From Cristatella mucedo (Eukaryota; Bryozoa; Phylactolaemata; Cristatellidae), in assembly GCA_009760855.2 (NCBI GenBank), contig WPIO01000002.1:7934001-7975000 (forward strand): DNA of 41,000 nt. The letters are read 5' to 3'. The translations under genes were made by a program, and so were the position numbers. Under the pieces are notes generated by a model, which worked only from the letters and a program-made list of their open reading frames with translations, did not search any database and had not been told where the DNA came from. Positions 33,180 through 41,000 of the stretch are shown here, in pieces (positions within the stretch are counted from its first letter, which is position 1; each line of letters opens with the position of its first letter).

Positions 33180-33905
33180 GCCTCACAATTAAAACTGCCT
33201 ACTTTCAGCTACGTACCGGTGTACAAATGTATGCCTGCTGAGACAATGCTAGAGCCAAGTTGGTCCGTGAATTTGCAATGTCACATCCTAAATCCTGCAA
33301 ATCACTACTCACTTGCCTTCATGCTTGCAGCAAGACGCTTGCAGTTAATACAACAAACTTCAAGCTAGACTTGTCTGTCATAAATGTCGCAAAGGCCATA
33401 TTGAACTGCTTCTCACCAACCAACATGTGGCGGATACCCATCAAGCAGACTATCAACCGACAGGTTTTATCACTAACTTTTAGGTCATTCTCTTGCTCCG
33501 GCCTAGCCATGAGAAATACTTCATAATCAGTTACGAGGTTTTGCAACGTATACAACGTATACTACTCGCTCATCGGACTCACGTCATTTAGTTGTGCCTG
33601 TAACCAATCTCAAATCTACTGGAGACCGTGCCTTCAGCTCCTTTGCTCTTGAAACTCATTTCCAACTGACGTCGCGACACTGCCTAAATCGCCGACATTT
33701 TTGTAAGACGCCAAAAAGCCACCTGTTTTTGGCAGCATTTGCTCGATACGTTTGAATTATTCTCCATGTGCTTGGGCGTGCAAACATTGTGCAGGTCATG
33801 GCAAACCAATCGACGTGCGTTTTTGCCACCTAATTTAAAGTACTTAGAGAAAGATTGCGTTCTCTTTGGGATCTAATCAAATGTAGTATTACTACTGTTA
33901 ATAAC
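33180..33905 (+). mobile_element. LINE 3' part, heavily decayed
   Basis: The plus strand keeps the layout of 24855-25850. AAAACTGCCTACTTTCAGCTA near 33190 corresponds to the AAGTCTGCCTA...TTTCAGCTAC block, and 33430-33485 encodes an altered MWRIPIKQTINRQVLSLTFR where HWLPVKQRINFKVLSLTF is expected. ACTGGAGACCGTGCCTTCAG is at 33618-33637, and the 3' UTR end (CTTAGAGAAAGATTGCGTTC then TCAAATGTAGTATTACTACT) is at 33841-33892. Stops and frameshifts throughout. Confidence 0.75.
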
Positions 33906-34289
33906 TCACTAGCCCCATCTACTAAAAACGTTGTTGCACTCTCTGGAAGCAGATCCTGAAGCAACGCACAGACGAGGATACACAGCTCCTTCCGACTATT
34001 AATACTATTAATATAAATTAATACAACAAGGCACGATCCGCAAAGTGAACTCGTCTGGAAGGATCTGTCTTGAGTTTCTGCAAATATGGCGGGCCATGGC
34101 ACACTACGTCCACTCTACACGATTCAAACGGAACAGTACCCGAAGAAAATCGAGTGAGAAGAGGAATAGCACGGCGCGAGAATAACTATTGAGAGATAAA
34201 AACTACCGAGAAAGGTCGTCACAGTCAGGACAATGAGCTGGGCGCGTGACGACGACCAGCGACGCTCGCAAGGGGGCGCGGTTACTCAC

Positions 34290-34890
34290 GTTCTTCTGCT
34301 TGTACTTGATGGCGAGCCGCAGCCTGCTCAGAGTCATTCTGTCCGAGCCGCGGCCGCCACCGCCGCCGCCGCCGTCCTCTCCTTCGCCGCCGGTCGAATC
34401 GCTCGAGCTCGGCGCCGCGGCGGCGCTCACCGGCGACTCGGTGTCGTGGTTGAGTATCGTCTCCAGCTCGCCGGAGCCGCGCGTCTGGTCGAGCAGGTCC
34501 ACGGCGTACGACTGCACCTGTCGCGCGAGCCGCTCGTAGTCCTGCGTGAACTCGTGCTCGATCCGACTCAGCGACCGCAGCTCCCAGCTGAGCTCGAACG
34601 CGGCGAGCACCGGGTCGCGGCTGGACAGCGACATGAGCGACGGACTGCTCAGCGCTCGGTAGGCGTTTATGCGCGACCTCGAGTGGCACAGCGTGTCGTC
34701 GCTGTTCTGGCGCCTGCAGCTCGCGCACGCGCAGTGCACGTTGTGCGGCTTCGGTATCGTCTCGCCTCGATCGAGCAGCAGCTTGATGATCTCGTAGTTG
34801 TCGCGGTGCGCGGCGAGCATGAGAGGCGTGATGTCCGACGTGAACGAGTCCGACTGCGCCACGGCCGAGTATGGCGGCGGGGTCGAGAGA

Positions 34891-34924
<34 letters not shown>

Positions 34925-34955
34925 GCTCGGTGTCTGTCGCTCCGAGAGCGGCTTC
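34290..34955 (-). CDS. TRPC: TRPC-type cation channel, long exon: last ankyrin repeat, zinc site and linker-helix (TRP_2) domain
   Basis: Acceptor TTCTATCCAG, donor AAC|GTGAGT, 666 bp, phase 0/0. In order: EAALGATDTE, then 12 consecutive prolines (34890-34925), LSTPPPYSAV, then SFTSDITPLMLAAHRDNYEI and IKLLLDRG (ankyrin repeat 4). Next is PHNVHCACASC, with H-x3-C-x-C-x2-C at 34716-34745, the same spacing as the zinc site seen in TRPC4/5-type structures. HSRSRINAYRALSSPSLMSL, DPVLAAFELSWELRSLSRIE and YAVDLLDQTRGSGELETILN form the TRP_2 linker-helix domain. A Ser- and Gly-rich loop of about 40 residues precedes LSRLRLAIKYKQKN. The poly-Pro block and the Gly/Ser loop are insertions relative to ordinary TRPC proteins. 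Confidence 0.95.
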
Positions 34956-37541
34956 CTGGATAGAACGCGGTCCGGAAAGAGGCGGAATCGTGAAAAGGCG
35001 AGCCCCCGCCGCAAAAATTTCGTCAGCCAGCGGCTGATGGGAATTTCTAGTAGCACAGCTTTCTGTTTAAAAGCGATGAAAGATATCCTGATATATGGCG
35101 GCCGGTATAGTGGCAGACAAGCGTTATTACACCGTGCACGATTAAGTCAAACACTCTACTGGCGCTCGAACAGATGCGCGTAGGGAATAAATAAAACTCA
35201 AAGGGTGCTGTACTAGTTTTTCTGTCGCAAGAAGAGTGTCACAGTTATTCAATCGTGCAAAATGAGGCTGCCTCCTTGCATACTCAAAAAGGTCATTTGC
35301 AATTTGAAAATGGGAAACTCATCAGAGCTAGATTAGCGACGAGGATTGAAGTATTCTGGAAATGCATTTGAGGTGCCGCAAGTGTGAACTCCTGTAATCT
35401 ATCTCTGCTACTAAGCCATACATCCGCACTGGAGTGGCGAACTCTTGGAAAAAACTGATGGAAGCCACAGGAGTAAGGACTGATCCTGAAATAGCGCGAG
35501 TTGCTACACCCTCGACAGCGCTTGCAAAGGCCCAAGCATTGTAATGAACTTATCTTTGTTAATCTATTGCTATAAATAACAAGAGCAGTTTTCTAAAGAG
35601 TTCTTTGCACTTGGCGAAAACCTGAAAAAGCTCTTACTTACGGCATGAAGGAGAGACTAGCAGTGTGTAATTAATGGAAGAGATAAGAGCTGTGCTGAAG
35701 TAATCTATCCTAAATCAAGGACGCATATGCAGTTAGTACGAGCATGGCGTAGGATTTAAAATATTCACTGCAAGCCCGAGAAGAGTGCATACATTCAGCG
35801 TTAGCAAGTTTGCAACTTTATTGACGATTAGAGCACTGCACTGCGGTGACTTTTAATCCTTAAATTGATAGAAGCGACGGTGCTCAAACACTATTCTCAT
35901 TAGAGCCACCCTACTAGCTTAGAGGCTTAACTGAACGAGAATAACAGAGATTTCATCTTTTAAAAAAATGGCTGGTATTCTATTTCACCACTACAGTGGT
36001 GAATTCTTTTAGCAGTCTCTAGATCAATTGTGAGCTCTATGAAGGCTCACCAGAATGCTCATTTCAAATAATTAATTATAGCTGCTTCTGTGCCTTGAAT
36101 GAATCACACTTTGTATCAAAGCTTCCCAAGCTTATAAGCTCGTGTTGTATTTCTGCCAAATAGACAGCATCGATGCTACGGTGATGACAGGAAGCAGATA
36201 CGAGCCACTTTTTATAGGTATAACTAACACGTTTTTCTGTTCATTGTGAAGAGATAGCAGGTCAAAGCCAGGTTATTCTACTAAAACAAACGACTTTTGC
36301 TTGCACTTGTGAACAGATGCAGACAAAGTTTAAAGTTTCCTGATGGACCACTGTTGTGGGCCTCACTTCACAGAATCCGACACAAAATGCAAGAACCAAT
36401 AATGCGTCATCGGTGTGCGTACTCGGCATGATAAAATGTTCCAGGCTTTAAACGTGTCCAGTAGTTACACAAAGTGAATTTAAGTTTACTTATCGGTTTA
36501 GTCCGGCTGTGCCATAAAGACATGTACAATGTTTAATTCTTAGTTAACACTAATTCATATGCTCAACTAATATCAGTTCCATACTAAGAATTTCTTTCAG
36601 TGAGACCTTGAACTCTTGAGAACCTTGAGACCCTTACCTTGAGCCTGGTAGCAGTCATTTAATACTAAATCCTTGGAGCGAGGTCATGTTTCTTTAAAGA
36701 AATTATTCGATCTGTATGTCACGCAATTTCTGCGGAATTACCCAAAGTATTTAAAGAAAAACCAATTTTTACGAGCTTCCAGATGAAAATATAAAGCATT
36801 GGTTAAAACATGACTGTTTCCTAATTGAACACACCGAATTTTCAACGCTATGCGTGGGTTTGACACAAGCAGGATTGCTATACTAATGCTCTTTTTCTCT
36901 GAAAGAATGATGCAGTTTTATTAACCAAAATATGTTTATCATGTTCTCATGAAATTTGCACGAACCACAGTGTAATTACTAAATCTTTGAGGCAGCTCCT
37001 GACGAACGCAACATTAAGTGACTTTAATCATAAGCCGCACTCCTAGGCTTTGCTTAGCCACCTCTAAATCTGTGCTTTATAAATTTTGGCCAATCACGCC
37101 CTCATAGTTGCCTCTTGTGGTCTTTAAAAAAAAATGTCTCTGCCATTCCATTTTTGAAAATTTTTCATTGGCAATAATCTGACGTGACTCTTTTTCTGTC
37201 AGAATATAACAAAAATAGTTTGCACGGACGGAAACAATGCATTATCAGATGCAAGAGAACAGCCGTAAATAAAGGGAAACTTGCAGCAGCCCATTATAGA
37301 GCTCTCTTTAAGCGAGACGCCGCGTTATTTTGAATGCTAGTCGGAAAAAACTAAAAGATCTATTTGATTTGCGATTTGAACTCTCGGTTAGATGGAGAGC
37401 GCTTGCGTGAACCGGAATTTATGAGAATCTCACTGTCCCGGTTTGATTATCTCTGGTGTTTGGTGCCACGTCTGTATCGACTACATTGTTCACAGGCTCT
37501 AATGTCGCTATTTTTAACGTGTGTGATCTTCGTTAAGTTCT

Positions 37542-37542
<1 letters not shown>

Positions 37543-37598
<56 letters not shown>

Positions 37599-37618
37599 TG
37601 TGAGAGAGTGTGAGAGAG
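37543..37618. repeat. (GA)n microsatellite
   Basis: GA repeats with a TGTG interruption near 37597-37612. Confidence 0.98.
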
Positions 37619-37624
37619 AGATAT

Positions 37625-37853
37625 TCATGTCTCTTGTGCACTTTAAAATGCCTTAATGTGATTGCTATTACTATTATTATAACTATCTTAGGTGCTCGCT
37701 TAACTACCCAATTTACTATTTTGTGCAAAAATAGCGTTACTCAGAATTTTCGCTGCGTACTGAAAAAATTTTGACCAGCTTAAATAAGGATATCACAGCC
37801 AAGTTAGTCCATATATTTGCTACATCGTTTCTCGATTTCTGTAACTCGCGATT
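37625..37853 (+). mobile_element. LINE remnants (3' tail-like piece and RT C-terminal piece)
   Basis: 37638-37680 resembles a LINE tail (GTGCACTTTAAAATGCC then ATTACTATTATTAT). 37780-37850 resembles 25110-25170 (GATATCACAGCCAAGTTAGT then CTCGATTTCTGTAAC, encoding DITAKLVHIF...FLDFCNS). The second piece stops exactly where the SINE begins. Confidence 0.6.
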
Positions 37854-37854
37854 C

Positions 37855-38020
37855 TGAGCCGTGACGGCACACTTGGTAAGGCGGTTGCTTTTCATGACCT
37901 CGGTCCCGAAGTCGTGGCTTCGAATCCTGCGGTGGCCGATCCAAAATGGGCCGCATCGGACGAAGCTGCCTTTCAGCCTTTTAATGTGTGCTGCTAATTC
38001 TAATTCAGCTGGAGAATTGC
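37855..38020 (+). mobile_element. tRNA-derived SINE (family B), plus orientation
   Basis: Begins GAGCCGTGACGGCACACTTGG (A-box region), has the CATGACCTCGGTCCCGAAGTC arm and the B box GCTTCGAATCC at 37917-37927. It continues GCGGTGGCCGAT and ends CTAATTCAGCTGG. The head is the same as in the reverse copies at 22695 and 39789, while the middle body differs. Directly abuts a LINE remnant. Confidence 0.8.
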
Positions 38021-39461
38021 CGCCTAATATCGCTAATTAGGTTGGGCGCTATGGTATCGTCCTGCAGCAGACGAGTCAAGTGCCTGGCTGCTTGTCAGAC
38101 AGTCGCTCTCAGCTTTTAGCAACTTCTCCCGCTGCATCAATTGAGGTAGGACGCTTACTGCAGCGTCGCTCACTTCAGTTGCATTAACTGAAGGGCCGCT
38201 AGCTAAAGAGTAACCTGCTCGCGCCATGCAAATAGTTATTCTGGCCGGCTGTGTATGCGCACAAGGAAGCAGGTGTTAAGTTGCTCTCGTTTTAAGCATC
38301 GCTCGGATTAAGATTATTCCATCGTCACAGATCCTCTAACTCATAGGCACACCTAATAGCAAGTAAGTTTGCAGCTCGCATCTCCGTAAAAAATTATTCA
38401 AGGGTCGGAGGAATTAAGTCACCACCCACCAACTATTGCAGATGCCTGCAGTCTGGGAAGTGCTGCTTGGAGATTAATAACAAATGAATTAACCTACTAC
38501 TAACTTAAAAGGCTGAGAGAACTTTAGTACTGGCTACTGCATTTGCCTGAAATTGTACACGTTACAAGTACAAAATTGACAAGCTTCCATTTCAGCATAT
38601 CTTGAGTTCCTAGAAAAAGATTTTACTCTCCGCGAGAGAAATATAGATACTCTTTTATGTAAAATTGTCATCAAAGTAGCGGTAATGATTAGTAGTGCTA
38701 ATTATTGTCATCAAAGCTTAACACCAAAAAACACCAACAGTTCTAAGTCTCTCGTTACTCTCAAGGCTGCCCAAATTTTCTCAGCCTTTATCTTTCACCG
38801 TATTCCGGTCTAACTACACAATTTTATGAAATTTTAGATTTCTTAAAGAAATTAAAATAAATTTAAGAAATTTTTGGAAATTTGAAATTGAAATTTTTAT
38901 CTTTCTTTTCGTATTCCGGTGGGGTCTGACTACATTCCGGCTTTCGTCGGGCACGATGAGCGCATACTAATTACGCAAAGCTAGCCCACTCGGTCAAGCC
39001 AACTCGCTTAAAATCAACATGGTTAAGTAGAAACGTAATGATCGACAGGCCACTTGTAAACCCAGCGGTCATGTGGATGAATTATACAAAAAAATGTAAA
39101 CCCTTCAAGCGCGGGAAGTGCCTGCAAGAACACCCCTTGGGCGTATTTTGATGCCGAGCCAGGGCAGCCCCACCATAGGCGGTGTACATACGGGAGAGTA
39201 CAGTAACATCACGATGCTCAACTTCCTTAGATAGAGTTGTAGCGGCCACGTGCTGTTGGTCTCTAACATAAACTTAACAGCCGTCGGAAGACGATGTGTC
39301 CCTTGCTTGCGAGTCACTTTTTTTAACCCTAGTCGAGGCTGATCGCAGCACACTGAATGCAACAAGGTCAGCCGCGCTGGGAGAGACCGAAATTCAGATT
39401 TGCCGCGTCTAACTGAAAAGTAATTCCTATTCCATGGTCAGTTGGTTGCAAGGATACTTAC

Positions 39462-39677
39462 ACGAGAATATCTTTCTTTCTTTGCGTCTAGATGCTTGAA
39501 AAGAAGTTCGACTGCTTCGACGTTCTCCTCGTTGATGGCATGTAGCACTGCGTCTCCGATAGCGACGTCGAAAGACAACAGCAGCTCCAGCATTTCGACA
39601 TTCTCGGATTCGATTGCTATTAGGAGAGCTGTCCGTCCCAGAGGGTCGTGGCAGTTCATATCGAAGAAGGTTTCATT
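39462..39677 (-). CDS. TRPC: TRPC-type cation channel, exon with ankyrin repeats
   Basis: Acceptor TTGTATTCGTAG, donor CGT|GTAAGT, 216 bp (72 codons), phase 0/0. It reads [20 protein letters not shown], then [41 protein letters not shown] and [10 protein letters not shown]. [21 protein letters not shown] is the ankyrin 2 signature of TRPC channels, and [20 protein letters not shown] is ankyrin 3. The next exon supplies SFTSDITP. The first ankyrin repeat and the start codon must lie further 5', beyond 39677. I see no matching exon up to 41000. Confidence 0.95.
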
Positions 39678-39788
39678 CTACGAATACAAAAGAACCGTTT
39701 ATGGTGATACATACCCAAAGAATCATCAACGGTTCATATCCGCTTAGAAGAGCACAGCCTAGGTCTAAATAAGATCCAGCAGCAACTT

Positions 39789-39950
39789 TCCTAGCTGATT
39801 AAACAGCCTCTTTTTGCATAGCGACAGAAGAGCCTTTACGGCTATCACCATCGCTTGGCGATAAAGAATCGCCCACTGCAGGAATCGAACCCACGACCTC
39901 GGGACCGAGGTCGTGAAAGCAACCGCCTTACATAGTGTGCCATCACGGCT
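39789..39950 (-). mobile_element. tRNA-derived SINE (family B), complete-looking copy
   Basis: Nearly the same sequence as 22695-22864: CTAGCTGATTAAACAGCC, CGACAGAAGAGCCTTTACGG, GCAGGAATCGAACCCACGAC, then the CGACCTCGG / CCGAGGTCG inverted repeat at 39894-39913. The GTGGC part of the CTTGCAGTGGC block is deleted here. High similarity between these two copies suggests fairly recent activity. Confidence 0.88.
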
Positions 39951-40560
39951 TGTGTGATTAGTGTTCGACAAAGATTAGCATAATTCTATAGTTAAGCTTC
40001 TGTTAAAACGGTAATTTCAGTCTCAGACAAGGTTTTAAAGTCTCGGTGAGCAGTTAAGAGCTCACTTATTATGTACCAAAGTTTGGATCCGAAGCCTGGG
40101 ATTGTCAGAGCATGCCTGAAATAGTCGAGCAGGGGATGGTGTGGAATCTGGAGTAGCGGAATAAAACCCGCTTTCCAACATTTTTTATAATGTGGATGCG
40201 TTTTAAAACGATTTGTTTGACAAACGTCAATGGAATTCCTCTATAATGAGCCATACTCTGCAACTGTAGGATCTATTAAGCTCTAGAGAAGCAGGCAGCG
40301 AGATATTCTACTGATTCACATTACACGTAGAATTAGAAAATTCCTTTGTTAAAATCGCACTTTAGACCGCTTCAACATCATTGCTGTCAGAACGCCCATT
40401 TCCCCGCAGCCATACGGGCAGAGAAGCTCAGCAAAGGTTTCAGTCGACAGCAGCCGATGTACATCAGTCACTACCAACGAATTGAAATCTTTTTTCTTCC
40501 AGTTTATATAAAGTGCCGAGAAATAGATCTACTTCTCTTATAATTTTATACAAGTAATTA

Positions 40561-40587
40561 TGTTATTATTATTATTATTATTATTAA
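40561..40587. repeat. (TTA)n microsatellite
   Basis: About nine TTA units. May be the tail of an unrecognised LINE/SINE, since TTA tails end the LINE copies here. Confidence 0.9.
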
Positions 40588-41000
40588 GCTCCCAAGGCTG
40601 TGACGACAACTTGGAACGAGATCCCGAAATGCTGGAGCCAGTACAGAAAAAAAGTAAGCCAGCCAGCTTCCTTCGGAAACTTTAATAAGCGTTTTCTGTA
40701 TCAATTTTAATTAAGCCCTCGATTCGAGGGGCCAAGCTTTTATCAGACCTTAGATACAAGATCAGTATGGAAGCAAGAACGAGCGACTTTCTGAAGCACA
40801 CTTAAAATGATGGCTTCAAAGTTCTGAGTCTCATCTGCTAGTAATACGTGTACTACCAAGGGACTATCGATACGAAACAGATTCACGAGGTGCAAACAAA
40901 ATCTACCGACTGCCTTCCAAGGCGACGGTTCTCTGTTTGCTACTCATAGGCGCACTTGGGACCCGAGGCACCACTTTTGCCTAACCTCGAAGGGAACACC

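Larger units (their letters stand above)
30428..34289 (-). other. TRPC intron (3.9 kb)
   Basis: Donor AAC|GTGAGT at 34289-34284, acceptor CCAG at 30428. Contains a LINE tail near 31340-31430 and a LINE fragment at 33180-33905. Short direct repeats of CTAGCAGCAGCTGTCA occur around 31858-31900. Many small open frames between 31380 and 32560 look random. Confidence 0.7.
34956..39461 (-). other. TRPC intron (4.5 kb)
   Basis: Donor CGT|GTAAGT at 39461-39456, acceptor CCAG at 34956. Contains a (GA)n run (37543-37618), a LINE remnant and SINE (37625-38020), and an AT-rich block near 38810-38900 flanked by two copies of CGTATTCCGGT (38800 and 38910 areas). 35000-37540 is ordinary AT-leaning sequence with no exon or element recognised. 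Confidence 0.75.
39678..41000 (-). other. Upstream TRPC intron (5' part of gene off window)
   Basis: Contains the SINE at 39789-39950 and a (TTA)n run at 40561-40587. On the minus strand I find no sequence resembling the TRPC N-terminus ('EKxFLxAVExGD'). It is probably intron, with the first exon(s) beyond 41000. Confidence 0.65.

Noticed and set aside
34233-35183. 316-codon plus-strand open frame, the longest in the window
   Set aside because: It is exactly antisense to the TRPC exon at 34290-34955, very Arg-rich, and its openness follows from the GC-rich codons of that exon. No recognisable domain.
37364-37728. Open frames with an Arg-Glu or Ser-Leu end
   Set aside because: They run into the GA microsatellite; the rest has no similarity I recognise.
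38800-38940. AT-rich block between two CGTATTCCGGT copies, considered as a foldback element
   Set aside because: The copies are direct, short and imperfectly flanked. The interior is only AT-rich with small AAATTT motifs, not a convincing inverted repeat.

Overview
The window is animal (metazoan) nuclear DNA. A single gene is cut into twelve recognisable exons with GT-AG type splice sites. The introns are large (up to 5.8 kb) and full of dinucleotide microsatellites, decayed CR1/L2-like non-LTR retrotransposons and tRNA-derived SINEs. There is no operon structure, Shine-Dalgarno site or prokaryotic gene. The protein is closest to protostome-type TRPC channels (the TRP-gamma/TRPL/TRPC3-7 group), so an invertebrate is likely. 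I cannot name the phylum from sequence alone.

The gene lies on the minus strand and runs from beyond the right edge of the window down to a stop codon at 6808. I reconstructed exons, listed 5' to 3' in the gene, at 39677-39462, 34955-34290, 30427-30193, 28713-28582, 28473-28334, 22530-22350, 20638-20464, 16280-16085, 11650-11456, 11232-11191, 10240-10048 and 7535-6808. The phases match at every junction. Together they make 3,099 coding bases (1,032 residues plus stop). In order they encode ankyrin repeats, the TRPC linker-helix domain with an H-x3-C-x-C-x2-C zinc site, the pre-S1 elbow, S1-S6 with the pore helix, the invariant EWKFAR TRP box, the calmodulin/IP3-receptor-binding segment, a coiled coil and a long Ser/Gly-rich tail. 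The first ankyrin repeats and the start codon are off the window.

Layout. 1-4450: microsatellites and a minus-strand LINE copy with a SINE inside it. 4450-6807: 3' flank, GC-rich from about 4.9 kb, no recognised gene. 6808-11650: cytoplasmic C-terminal exons. 11650-22530: pore, S5-S6 and S3-S4 exons, separated by introns carrying several LINE fragments in both directions. 22530-28334: a large intron with SINEs, a LINE 3' end and a 16-bp perfect hairpin. 28334-30427: S1-S3 exons, one of them ending in a GC donor. 30428-39677: two introns around the long TRPC-domain exon. 39678-41000: intron or 5' flank.

I found no new enzyme system. The most notable items are the GC-AG intron, a 42-bp in-frame microexon inside the calmodulin-binding segment, low-complexity insertions in the channel (12 consecutive prolines, Gly/Ser loops), an unusual Trp-Ile-Trp hinge after S6, a (GCC)n tract abutting a splice donor, and a SINE that shares its 3' end with the resident LINE.
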